Shown here: piece after piece, positions 54,027 to 62,152 of the stretch
How positions within the stretch are numbered: position 1 is the first letter of the stretch
Layout: each line of letters begins with the position of its first letter
Assembly: GCA_045594545.1 (NCBI GenBank)
Contig: JAZNYQ010000039.1
Coordinates: 21,865-85,864 of the forward strand
From: CAKSHC01 sp045594545
GTDB lineage: Bacteria > Bacillota > Clostridia > Oscillospirales > UMGS1783
Reading direction: 5' to 3'
Length of the DNA stretch: 64,000 bases
Position numbers and translations under genes: made by a program
The notes under the pieces: model-generated
The model's input: the letters and a program-made list of their open reading frames with translations, nothing else
Told to the model about the DNA's origin: nothing
The model's database searches: none

Positions 54027-54746
54027 TTATTTATTCTTATTGATCAAACGTTCTTCGGCCTCGCCTGTTGTAAGGTCGATATACTTGACATACAGCGAGA
54101 TCTTATTATCCTCATCCAACGCCGTCCAGAGCGAATCGGTAAACGCATGGATGTCATTAGGAATCACCACGCGCTCAGGTTCCCCTTGGAACGTCGGGAT
54201 CGGATCGCCATCGCATACATAGGTATGAATGAAATGCCCCAAGCCGCTAAGCGCAGGATAACTGAAGGTGTAGCGGTTGCAAGCGCTTCCCTTTTCATCT
54301 GCACTCTTGAGAATGCTCATTTGGTAGGTAAAATCTTTTTTGTCAAACGTCAGCATAGCGCTGATACGCGGGGTCAGGTTGGGGAAATCCGGCTCAAATT
54401 CACGGGACTCCAATGCCGCACTAAAGGTCTTTCCTGCTGCGATTCCGTCATAAATGGTATCGGTCTGGTCACCGTTGGTCACAATCAGATTGTTCTCATA
54501 CTGACGCACGGCCGCATAGATGATCAAGCTGGGATCTTCCACCTTAGAGGCATCAAAAGGTTCGGTATACAAAGCGTTGTCACGCAAGGTAAAAACACGG
54601 TTGCGGCTGTTGTTGCTGCGCCCCATAATGAAATAGGCGGCACAAGCCTTGGTTCCGTCTTCAGTCTTACCGACAACAATACCTCGGCCAACATAGGAAT
54701 TGCCTTCTACGCGTTCGGCAATCGGTTTATTCTCGTAAATATTCAT
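54027..54746 (-). CDS. purO: Archaeal-type IMP cyclohydrolase
   Basis: 239 residues. NSYVGRGIVVGKTEDGTKA and AAYFIMGRSNNSRNRVF fit the PurO family, first known from methanogens, which closes FAICAR to IMP. Other conserved parts are NGDQTDTIYDGI, FEPDFPNLTPRISAM and LGHFIHTYVCDG. Its place in an operon whose AICAR transformylase lacks the cyclohydrolase domain supports the role strongly. It is unrelated in sequence to the MGS domain of PurH. Confidence 0.88.
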   Translation of the reverse strand: MNIYENKPIAERVEGNSYVGRGIVVGKTEDGTKACAAYFIMGRSNNSRNRVFTLRDNALYTEPFDASKVEDPSLIIYAAVRQYENNLIVTNGDQTDTIYDGIAAGKTFSAALESREFEPDFPNLTPRISAMLTFDKKDFTYQMSILKSADEKGSACNRYTFSYPALSGLGHFIHTYVCDGDPIPTFQGEPERVVIPNDIHAFTDSLWTALDEDNKISLYVKYIDLTTGEAEERLINKNK

Positions 54747-54748
54747 CG

Positions 54749-55363
54749 TTATTTCCTTTCCTGTATGATCTGTTTACATACCATTTCGGCCGCCTGCGGC
54801 AAAATCTTCCACTCAGCCAACCGCATGACTCGTTTTTGCAAGGTTTCGGGTGTATCATGCTCCCGAATGGTTACGGCTTTTTGCAGTAAGATCTGACCGC
54901 CATCGGGAATTTCATTGACAAAATGTACCGTGGCACCGGTCACCTTGACGCCCTTCGCCAATGCCGCCTCGTGCACACGCAAACCGTAGAATCCCTGCCC
55001 GCAAAAAGACGGGATCAAAGAGGGATGGACATTGATAATGCGGTTGACATAATGCGAGGTGAATTTTTCGCTTAAAATGCTCATAAAGCCGGCCAGCACA
55101 ATCAGATCAATTTTCTCTTCGTCGAGCATAGCGATTAGTTTTTCCTCAAAAGCATCCTGACCGCCGCACACCTTTTTTGTCAATGTTACGGCCTTAATAT
55201 CGGCTTTTTCCGCCCGTATCAAGGCATAAGCTCCGGTTACGTTCGATACCACCAAGGCAATCTCACCGCTGGTAATGATGCCTTTTTGCTGAGCATCGAT
55301 CAGCGCCTGCAGGTTGGTACCGCCGCCCGAAACCAATACCGCAATCCTTGCTTTATCCTTCAT
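54749..55363 (-). CDS. purN: Phosphoribosylglycinamide formyltransferase
   Basis: 204 residues: RIAVLVSGGGTNLQALIDA, LAGFMSILSEKF, the catalytic Asn/His in NVHPSLIPSFCGQGFYG, and Asp in GATVHFVNEIPDGGQILLQ. It transfers the formyl group from 10-formyl-THF to GAR. ATG 55363 has AAGGAG at spacing 7; the upstream in-frame reading overlaps purM. It is cotranscribed with purM and purO. Confidence 0.96.
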   Translation of the reverse strand: MKDKARIAVLVSGGGTNLQALIDAQQKGIITSGEIALVVSNVTGAYALIRAEKADIKAVTLTKKVCGGQDAFEEKLIAMLDEEKIDLIVLAGFMSILSEKFTSHYVNRIINVHPSLIPSFCGQGFYGLRVHEAALAKGVKVTGATVHFVNEIPDGGQILLQKAVTIREHDTPETLQKRVMRLAEWKILPQAAEMVCKQIIQERK

Positions 55364-55373
55364 TCTAAACTCC

Positions 55374-56417
55374 TTAGCGAATGATAATCTTCTCATCCGA
55401 CTCGATAATGTCGCCGATCACATAGGCATCCTCGCCCTGCTCACGCAGAATGGCAAGCGCCGTATCCACATCTTCTTTGGCTACAACCACGCTCATGCCA
55501 ACGCCCATATTAAACGTGTTGAACATATCACGACGGCTGATGTTGCCGGTTTTGGCAATCAGATCAAAAATAGGCAGAACCTTTACATCCGACTCGGTAA
55601 TACGAGCACCCAACCCTTCGGGAATGCTCCGAGGAATGTTCTCATAGAAGCCACCGCCGGTGATGTGAGAAATGCCTTTTACCGCTACCTTTTCAAGCAG
55701 AGCCAGAATGGGCTTAACATAAATACGGGTCGGCGTCAACAGCGTTTCGCCGATCGACTTCCCATTAAGTTCAGCTACGGGGCTCTTCAGGTCCGCATTC
55801 TCCACATCAAAAACCTTACGAACCAGCGAAAAGCCGTTGGAATGAACACCGCTGGACGGCAAAGCGATCACAACATCGCCCGCTTTCATTGTCTTGTTGT
55901 CAATAATCTTGGCTTTATCCACAATACCGGTGCAATAGCCGGCCAGATCGTATTCATCCACGGGATAAAAACCGGGCATTTCAGCCGTTTCGCCACCGAT
56001 CAATGCGGCGCCCGACTGCACGCAACCGTCGCAAACACCCTTGACAATATCAGCAATACGCTCGGGAATATTCTTGCCGCAAGCAATGTAATCCAAGAAA
56101 AACAAAGGCTTGGCACCGGCGCAAATAATGTCATTGACACACATAGCCACACAGTCAATACCCACCGTGTCATGCTTATCCATCAAAAAGGCGATTTTCA
56201 GTTTGGTGCCTACACCGTCGGTACCACTGACCAGCACCGGCTTGGTAATACCGGTCATATCCAGTTCAAACAAACCGCCAAAACCACCGACATCCGAGCA
56301 CACACCCGAAGTCATCGTGGTGGCAATGTGTTTTTTCATAAGTTCTACAGCACGGTAGCCTGCGGTAATATCCACACCGGCCGCTGCGTAACTGTCAGAT
56401 TTCGATTGCATATTCAT
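55374..56417 (-). CDS. purM: Phosphoribosylformylglycinamidine cyclo-ligase
   Basis: 347 residues: YAAAGVDITAGYRAVELMKKH, VSGTDGVGTKLKIAFLMDKHDTVGIDCVAMCVNDI in consecutive parts, GGETAEMPGFY, LPSSGVHSNGFSLVRK and ITGGGFYENIPR. It forms AIR from FGAM. It is directly downstream of purF (3-nt gap), with AAAGGA before the ATG. Confidence 0.97.
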   Translation of the reverse strand: MNMQSKSDSYAAAGVDITAGYRAVELMKKHIATTMTSGVCSDVGGFGGLFELDMTGITKPVLVSGTDGVGTKLKIAFLMDKHDTVGIDCVAMCVNDIICAGAKPLFFLDYIACGKNIPERIADIVKGVCDGCVQSGAALIGGETAEMPGFYPVDEYDLAGYCTGIVDKAKIIDNKTMKAGDVVIALPSSGVHSNGFSLVRKVFDVENADLKSPVAELNGKSIGETLLTPTRIYVKPILALLEKVAVKGISHITGGGFYENIPRSIPEGLGARITESDVKVLPIFDLIAKTGNISRRDMFNTFNMGVGMSVVVAKEDVDTALAILREQGEDAYVIGDIIESDEKIIIR

Positions 56418-56420
56418 AAT

Positions 56421-57842
56421 TTATTCCTTTCCGTTCCAGCAATAGGTACACAGATCACACGGCTCCAGTCCGATTGCTTCGATGATTCCGTCAAGCGATT
56501 GAAATTCCAAGGATGCCAAATGCAATTCTTTGCAGATCACATCTCTTAATTTTTTACCCCGTTCGGTAGAAGAATTGCTGTACTCATCAATATGGTTGAG
56601 CCCTTCTTCCCCTTCCAATTCCGTAATCACGCGCCGTGCAATCAATTCCATGGGGCTGGTCGCACGGGAGAAATTCAGAAACTTGCAACTATACATAATG
56701 GGCGGACAGGCTGAACGCATATGCACCGCCTTAGCGCCGTTATCGTACAAAAACTCTACCGTTTCCCGCAACTGCGTGCCTCGCACGATCGAATCGTCCA
56801 CAAACAACAGACTCTTATCCTGAATCAATTCATGCACAGGAATCTGTTTCATCTTAGCCACTCGATTGCGCTCAGCCTGTTTGGTTGGCGTAAAACTTCT
56901 GGACCATGTCGGGGTATACTTGATAAAGGCACGGGCAAAATGAATCCCGCTCTCGTTGGCATAGCCAATCGCATGAGGCGTTCCCGAATCGGGCACACCG
57001 CCAACATAATCGACACCCTCGGTGTTTTTCAATGCTTTATCGTTGCGTGCCATGATCTGTCCGTTACGATACCGCATCATCTCGACATTGACCCCTTCAT
57101 AGGTCGAGGTCGGATACCCGTAATAACTCCACAGAAACGAGCATATCCGTTTCTTTTTGCCCGGTGCCTGTAGTTGACGCATCCCGTCACAGGTCAGCTC
57201 TACAATTTCACCGGGGCCAAGTTCCTTCTCATCTTCATAGCCCAGTTTCTTATAGGCAAAAGACTCAAAGGATACACAGTACCCATCTTCACGCTTACCG
57301 ATCAGCATCGGCAACCGTCCGACTTTATCGCGAGCGGCAATGACCGAACCGGTATCGGTCAGGATCAGAACCGCCGCCGTGCCGTCAACGATATCCTGTA
57401 CAAAACGGATACCGGCGGCAAAATCCTTCTTCTGGCTGATAAGCGAAGCAATCAGTTCGGTCGCATTGACACGACCGCCCGTCATGGCGTCGAAATGGCC
57501 GCCATCTTCCAGATACGTGTCGATCAATTCCTGCGCATTGTTTACCGTACCGATCACACAGATGGCGAAGGTACCCATGCCCGAACGGATCAGAAGCGGC
57601 TGCGGATCGTAGTCACTGATACAACCGATTGCCGCCGTACCGCTCATATCCTCAAAAACGTGCTCGAATTTCGTACGGAAAGGAGATTTTGCAATGTTAT
57701 GTATCTCCCGCTGCAGTCCGATCTCTTTGTCATAGGCCGCCATACCGCCGCGACGGGTGCCCAGATGCGAATGATAGTCCGTCCCGAAAAAGACATCCTC
57801 CACCGCATCCCCTCGGCAGACTGCACCAAAATATCCACCCAT
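56421..57842 (-). CDS. purF: Amidophosphoribosyltransferase homologue lacking the N-terminal catalytic cysteine
   Basis: 473 residues. The N-terminal glutaminase-type (Ntn) domain aligns with PurF (HLGTRRGGMAAYDKEIG, VNATELIASLI), but it starts MGGYFGAV where active enzymes have a Cys exposed after Met removal (MCGIxG). The nearest cysteine is residue 9. The synthase domain is intact, with the PRPP loop LLFVDDSIVRGTQLRETVEF and VPDSGTPHAIGYANESGI. The start is fixed by CCGGAGG and the adjacent purC stop. It should make phosphoribosylamine, probably with free or delivered ammonia. C-terminal cysteines (CDLCTYC) may bind metal. See findings. Confidence 0.9.
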   Translation of the reverse strand: MGGYFGAVCRGDAVEDVFFGTDYHSHLGTRRGGMAAYDKEIGLQREIHNIAKSPFRTKFEHVFEDMSGTAAIGCISDYDPQPLLIRSGMGTFAICVIGTVNNAQELIDTYLEDGGHFDAMTGGRVNATELIASLISQKKDFAAGIRFVQDIVDGTAAVLILTDTGSVIAARDKVGRLPMLIGKREDGYCVSFESFAYKKLGYEDEKELGPGEIVELTCDGMRQLQAPGKKKRICSFLWSYYGYPTSTYEGVNVEMMRYRNGQIMARNDKALKNTEGVDYVGGVPDSGTPHAIGYANESGIHFARAFIKYTPTWSRSFTPTKQAERNRVAKMKQIPVHELIQDKSLLFVDDSIVRGTQLRETVEFLYDNGAKAVHMRSACPPIMYSCKFLNFSRATSPMELIARRVITELEGEEGLNHIDEYSNSSTERGKKLRDVICKELHLASLEFQSLDGIIEAIGLEPCDLCTYCWNGKE

Positions 57843-57858
57843 GGTAATGCCTCCGGAT

Positions 57859-58569
57859 TTATTCGCCTAAAATACGCTTCATCATTTCCTGATAAGCATC
57901 TTCCACGTTGCCCAGATCTCTACGGAAACGATCCTTATCCAGTTTTTCATGAGTATCGCTGTCCCAGAAACGGCAGGTGTCAGGCGAGATCTCGTCAGCC
58001 AACACAATGGTACCGTCGGACAAACGACCAAACTCCAATTTGAAGTCAACCAGATCCACATTGAGATTCTTAAAGAATTTCTTCATCACCTCATTGGTCT
58101 TGAATGCCATGTTCTTAATGGTCTCAATCTCAGCCTTGGTAGCCAAACCGAGAGCCAGCGCATGATAATCGTTGATCAGCGGATCGCCCAGATCATCATT
58201 CTTGTAGGAGAATTCAATGGTCGGCTCAGCAAAGACAATGCCCTCTTCTACCCCGTAGCGCTTGGCAAACGAACCGGCCGAAATGTTACGGATAATAACC
58301 TCCAGCGGCACAATGGTAACCTTCTTAACCAAGGTATCCCGATCGGAAAGTTCCTCAACAAAATGAGTGGGGATCCCCTCTTTTTCTAACTGCTGCATCA
58401 TATAGTTGGTTACACGGTTATTGATCGCACCCTTACCGGCAATCGTACCCTTCTTCAAACCATTAAAAGCCGTAGCATCATCCTTATAAGATACCAACAA
58501 CACCTCAGGCATATCGGTCGCATACACACGCTTGGCTTTTCCTTCGTACAACATTTCCTTCTTTTCCAT
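57859..58569 (-). CDS. purC: SAICAR synthetase
   Basis: 236 residues: MLYEGKAKRVYATDMPEVLLVSYKDD (first part), HFVEELSDRDTLVKKVTIVPLEVIIRN, SAGSFAKRYG, DFKLEFGRL and the signature LADEISPDTCRFWD. It joins CAIR and aspartate. ATG 58569 has AGGAG at spacing 7; an ATG two codons earlier is also possible. It sits between purE and purF. Confidence 0.97.
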   Translation of the reverse strand: MEKKEMLYEGKAKRVYATDMPEVLLVSYKDDATAFNGLKKGTIAGKGAINNRVTNYMMQQLEKEGIPTHFVEELSDRDTLVKKVTIVPLEVIIRNISAGSFAKRYGVEEGIVFAEPTIEFSYKNDDLGDPLINDYHALALGLATKAEIETIKNMAFKTNEVMKKFFKNLNVDLVDFKLEFGRLSDGTIVLADEISPDTCRFWDSDTHEKLDKDRFRRDLGNVEDAYQEMMKRILGE

Positions 58570-58587
58570 GATCATTCTCCTTTATTC

Positions 58588-59079
58588 TCAATTATATTTA
58601 GCAGTAATAACAGCGTCCTTCTCCAGGACCTTCTTTGCATCCGCCGCACGCTTGGCATCCAGTTTCGCTGCAAGCTCCGCATCTTCAACCGCAAGGATCT
58701 GCGCCGCCAACAACGCCGCGTTCACCCCACCGTTAATGGCCACCGTAGCCACCGGAATACCGGGCGGCATCTGTACTGTGGACAACAACGCATCCATACC
58801 GTCCAGATTCGATGACTTACAGGGAATGCCGATCACCGGCAAGGTGGTATTAGCCGCCACGGCTCCCGCCAAGTGGGCCGCCATACCGGCCGCCGCAATC
58901 ATAACACCAAATCCGTTAGCACGAGCATTAACCGAAAAATCGCGTGCCTGCTCCGGTGTACGATGGGCCGAATAGACATGAACTTCAAACGGGATACCGA
59001 GAGCAGCCAATGTATCGGTTGCCTTTTCAATGATCGGCAGATCACTGTCGCTTCCCATTACAATTCCTACTTTTTTCAT
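58588..59079 (-). CDS. purE: 5-(Carboxyamino)imidazole ribonucleotide mutase / AIR carboxylase
   Basis: 163 residues: VGIVMGSDSDLPIIEKA, VYSAHRTPEQARDF, AAAGMAAHLAGAVAA and SSNLDGMDALLSTVQMPPGIPVAT. No purK is in the window, although all other steps to IMP are, so the enzyme may act as a class II carboxylase using CO2 directly or purK may lie elsewhere; the loop sequence does not settle it for me. It is the first gene of the operon; ATG 59079 has GGAGG at spacing 7, right after the ZTP riboswitch terminator. Confidence 0.95.
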   Translation of the reverse strand: MKKVGIVMGSDSDLPIIEKATDTLAALGIPFEVHVYSAHRTPEQARDFSVNARANGFGVMIAAAGMAAHLAGAVAANTTLPVIGIPCKSSNLDGMDALLSTVQMPPGIPVATVAINGGVNAALLAAQILAVEDAELAAKLDAKRAADAKKVLEKDAVITAKYN

Positions 59080-59095
59080 GAGTTTTCCTCCAAAA

Positions 59096-59140
59096 AACAA
59101 TAAAAAGGGCGCACTAATCTTATCGAAGAAAAGTGCGCCC
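59096..59140 (-). terminator. ZTP-controlled terminator ahead of purE
   Basis: GGGCGCAC and GTGCGCCC arms with an 18-nt partly paired loop, then TTTTTATTGTTTTTT on the minus strand. The GGGC of the 5' arm is the last conserved piece of the aptamer (CTGGGC), so ligand binding and terminator formation compete. Confidence 0.88.
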
Positions 59141-59213
59141 AGACGGTCGGCTCTAACTCTCGTTTTTTGATCCTCTGTGGTGCTCCACAAAACTCCGTCA
59201 GTCACAAAAAACG
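59137..59213 (-). ncRNA. ZTP (pfl) riboswitch aptamer of the pur operon
   Basis: Minus-strand features: P1 arms CGTTTTTTG (near 59213) and CAAAAAACG (near 59161); the conserved GTGACTGACGG; hairpin TGTGG-AGCA-CCACA followed by AGAGGAT; then GAGCCGACCGTCTGGGC. GACGG (195-199) can pair with CCGTC (142-146) as the pseudoknot of this class. ZTP riboswitches sense AICAR derivatives that accumulate when 10-formyl-THF is short. Ligand binding should block the overlapping terminator and turn on purE through fhs. Confidence 0.9.
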
Positions 59214-59232
59214 ACTAATTTTTACAATGATT

Positions 59233-59261
59233 AGTATACATCGAAAGCCAATCACTGTCAA
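59233..59261 (-). promoter_or_regulatory. Promoter of the pur operon
   Basis: TTGACA, 17-nt spacer, TATACT, ~20 nt upstream of the riboswitch P1. No terminator is apparent between guaB and this promoter, so some pyr-guaB transcripts may read through. Confidence 0.9.
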
Positions 59262-59293
59262 GACACACTCATGTAAACAATTTATTTTTTTGT

Positions 59294-60799
59294 TTATTTC
59301 AGTGCCGTGCTTTTTTCTTTCTGAATGACGTCGTGGGCACCGCCCTCTACGATACTGGTAGCACTAACCAGTGTCAGTTTCGCCTTCTGCTGCAACTCGG
59401 GAATGGACAGGGCACCGCAATTGCACATGGTCGAACGCACCTTGCTTAAGGACAGGGCGACGTTATCCTTCAATGTACCGGCATAGGGCACATAGGAATC
59501 CACACCCTCTTCAAAAGAAAGTTTCTTATCTCCGCCCAGATCGTAACGCATCCAGTTGCGGGCACGGCTGGAGCCTTCGCCCCAATATTCTTTATAATAG
59601 GTGCCGCCAATGTTGACCTTATTGGTCGGGCTTTCGTCAAAGCGGGCAAAATAGCGGCCCAACATCACGAAATCCGCGCCCATAGCCAACGCCAGCGTAA
59701 TATGATGGTCATACACAATACCACCATCCGAACAGACCGGCACATAAATGCCCGTCTCTTCGAAATAACGGTCTCTCTCCGCGCAAACCTCGATCAAAGC
59801 CGTGGCCTGTCCGCGACCGATACCGTTAGTCTCACGGGTAATACAGATCGAACCGCCACCGATGCCCACCTTGATAAAGTCAGCAACGCAATCGGCCAGG
59901 AAACGGAAGCCATCGGCATCCACAACGTTACCTGCACCAACCTTGACCGAATCACCGTAATGTTCGCGAATCCACTCAATGGTCAGCTTCTGCCACTCGG
60001 AGAAGCCTTCCGACGAGTCGATACACAACACATCCGCACCTGCCTCTATCAGAGCAGGAACACGCTCGGCATAGTCACGGGTATTGATGCCGGCGCCTAC
60101 TACATAACGCTTGGACGCATCGAGCAACTCGTTGGGGTTCTGCTTGTGCATATCGTAGTCTTTACGGAATACCATGTGGCACAACTTACCGTCATCACTA
60201 ACGATAGGCAGAGAATTGAGTTTATGATCCCAGATAATGTCATTGGCCTCTTTGAGTGTCGTTCCCTCTTTGGCCCAGATCAGTTTCTCAAAGGGAGTCA
60301 TAAAGGTCTCCACTTTTACATCGGGCGCCATACGGCTGACACGGTAATCTCGGCCGGTTACAATACCAACCAGTTTACCGTCGGCCGTGCCGTCCTCGGT
60401 TACCGCGATGGTAGAGTGTCCCGTTTCCTTGGTCAGCGCAATGACATCGGCCAAGGTAGCGTCGGGACGAATGTTCGAATCACTCTTAACAAAACCGGCC
60501 TTGTAGCCTTTGGCGCGGCGCACCATAGCCGCCTCATCTTCTACTGTCTGCGAACCGTAAATAAAGGCCACACCGCCTTCGGTCGCTAAGGCTACCGCCA
60601 AGCGATCACCCGATACCGACTGCATGATGGCAGACACCATCGGAATATTCATGGTAAGCGCCGATTGCTCGCCTTTCTTGTAGCGAACCAGCGGCGTTTT
60701 CAGGGAAACATTCGCCGGAATACATTCACTGGAGGAATATCCGGGAATTAACAGATACTCATTAAAAGTATGGGAGGGTTCATTGATAAAAGTAGCCAT
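59294..60799 (-). CDS. guaB: IMP dehydrogenase, Tritrichomonas-like clade
   Basis: 501 residues. The N-terminal barrel half (HTFNEYLLIPGYSSSECIPANV begins at ~9) is followed by two CBS domains (~105-220). The catalytic loop is GGGSICITRETNGIGRGQ with the nucleophilic Cys, then IVYDHHITLALAMGADFVMLGRYFARF, and the flap with Arg-Tyr in RARNWMRYDLGG. Sequence and length track the T. foetus parasite enzyme much more closely than standard bacterial GuaB (~485 aa). It oxidises IMP to XMP. ATG 60799 is chosen; 16 nt after pyrI, so it belongs to the pyrimidine operon. Confidence 0.94.
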   Translation of the reverse strand: MATFINEPSHTFNEYLLIPGYSSSECIPANVSLKTPLVRYKKGEQSALTMNIPMVSAIMQSVSGDRLAVALATEGGVAFIYGSQTVEDEAAMVRRAKGYKAGFVKSDSNIRPDATLADVIALTKETGHSTIAVTEDGTADGKLVGIVTGRDYRVSRMAPDVKVETFMTPFEKLIWAKEGTTLKEANDIIWDHKLNSLPIVSDDGKLCHMVFRKDYDMHKQNPNELLDASKRYVVGAGINTRDYAERVPALIEAGADVLCIDSSEGFSEWQKLTIEWIREHYGDSVKVGAGNVVDADGFRFLADCVADFIKVGIGGGSICITRETNGIGRGQATALIEVCAERDRYFEETGIYVPVCSDGGIVYDHHITLALAMGADFVMLGRYFARFDESPTNKVNIGGTYYKEYWGEGSSRARNWMRYDLGGDKKLSFEEGVDSYVPYAGTLKDNVALSLSKVRSTMCNCGALSIPELQQKAKLTLVSATSIVEGGAHDVIQKEKSTALK

Positions 60800-60815
60800 G
60801 TTCTTTCTTCCTTTC

Positions 60816-61235
60816 TCAGTTTCCGGCTTTTGCTTCACAATAGATGCAACGGTATACGTTATTTTCCGAATCGGTCAGGCGAAATACCTGATCGAGTTCC
60901 TGCTCCACCGTCGTAATGCAGCGGGGGTTTTTGCAGTGGATGACATTGGTCAGCACCTTCGGCATCTCAATGCTCTTCTTTTCAATCAATTCTCCGTTGG
61001 CTATGATATTCACCGTAGCTTTGGGATCGACATACCCAATTACATCTAAATTCAAGGAAATGTCAGCATCGATCTTGATAATGTCTTTCTTACCCATCTT
61101 CTTGCTGCCGACATTCATGATCATCGCAACCGGACAACCCAGTTGCCCTAATTTCAGCAGTTCATATAATTGCATGCCTCGGCCGGCGGTAATGTGGTCG
61201 ATAACCACACCGTTGGTAATCGAATCTATATTCAT
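60816..61235 (-). CDS. pyrI: Aspartate carbamoyltransferase regulatory chain
   Basis: 139 residues. The allosteric domain is MNIDSITNGVVIDHITAGRGMQLYELL, followed by the zinc domain with CKNPRC and CIYC cysteine pairs. It binds CTP/ATP and controls PyrB. It overlaps pyrB by 4 nt (ATGA). PyrI is typical of enteric bacteria, archaea and some clostridia, and absent from Bacillus. Confidence 0.95.
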   Translation of the reverse strand: MNIDSITNGVVIDHITAGRGMQLYELLKLGQLGCPVAMIMNVGSKKMGKKDIIKIDADISLNLDVIGYVDPKATVNIIANGELIEKKSIEMPKVLTNVIHCKNPRCITTVEQELDQVFRLTDSENNVYRCIYCEAKAGN

Positions 61236-62152
61236 GATTTCGCCTCCTCCAGCAGTTTGAGAATCAAAGCCATACGCATATACTTGCCGTTGAGCACCTG
61301 CTTAAAGTAACAAGCTCTCGGATCCTTGTCGATCGCTACGCTGATCTCGTTGACACGGGGCAGCGGATGCAGAATACTCAAATCCGCTTTGGCATTGGTA
61401 AGCTTGGGCGGGTCAAGAATATAACTATCTTTCAATCTCAGATATTCTTCTTCATTGAAGAAACGCTCCTGCTGCACACGGGTCATATACAGCACATCCA
61501 ATTCCGGCATGGCCGATTCCAGATCCCGTGTTTCCTTATACTCAATACGGCACTTGTCTAACACGTCGGTCTTCACATAATCGGGCAGGCATAGTTCATC
61601 CGGTGAAATCAAAACCACCTTAATATTCTCATAACGGGACAAAGCATTGATCAGCGAATGTACCGTTCTGCCAAATTTCAGGTCACCGCAAAAACCGACC
61701 GTAATATTATCCAGTCTTCCCTTTTCGCGATAGATGGTCAACAGGTCAGCCAGGGTCTGAGTCGGATGATTGTGACCGCCGTCACCGGCATTGATCACGG
61801 GAATGGAAGCGTTCAGCGAAGCCACATACGGAGCGCCTTCTTTGGGATGACGCATGGCAATAATGTCAGCATAGCAACTGATAACCTTAGCCGTATCGGC
61901 CACGCTCTCACCTTTAGAGGCCGACGAACTGCTGGCCTCGGAGAACCCGATGACGTTACCGCCCAACTCCATCATCGCCGCCTCAAAACTCAAGCGAGTA
62001 CGGGTCGATGGCTCAAAAAACAGGGTGGCAAGCTTTTTACCTTCACACTTATGAGCGTACTTGCCGGGATTGGCAATGATATCCTGTGCCGTAGCAAGCA
62101 GTTCTTCAATCTCTACTGTCGAGAGATCCAAAATATCGATCAGGCTTCTCAT
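61232..62152 (-). CDS. pyrB: Aspartate carbamoyltransferase catalytic chain
   Basis: 306 residues: LFFEPSTRTRLSFEAAMMELGG (carbamoyl-phosphate site), GDGGHNHPTQTLADLLTIY, GDLKFGRTVHSLINAL, and MTRVQQERF and HPLPRVNEI (aspartate site). It makes carbamoyl aspartate. ATG 62152 has AAGGAGG; the longer in-frame reading overlaps pyrE. It is paired with pyrI. Confidence 0.96.
   Translation of the reverse strand: MRSLIDILDLSTVEIEELLATAQDIIANPGKYAHKCEGKKLATLFFEPSTRTRLSFEAAMMELGGNVIGFSEASSSSASKGESVADTAKVISCYADIIAMRHPKEGAPYVASLNASIPVINAGDGGHNHPTQTLADLLTIYREKGRLDNITVGFCGDLKFGRTVHSLINALSRYENIKVVLISPDELCLPDYVKTDVLDKCRIEYKETRDLESAMPELDVLYMTRVQQERFFNEEEYLRLKDSYILDPPKLTNAKADLSILHPLPRVNEISVAIDKDPRACYFKQVLNGKYMRMALILKLLEEAKS

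Noticed and set aside
55314..56549. 411-codon open frame opposite purM
   Set aside because: Complementary to a fully conserved gene and low in hydrophobic structure; not coding.
57842..57858. Alternative PurF start that would expose a cysteine
   Set aside because: The purC stop codon is 16 nt upstream and the in-frame codons there contain no Cys following a start codon; GGAGG points to ATG 57842.
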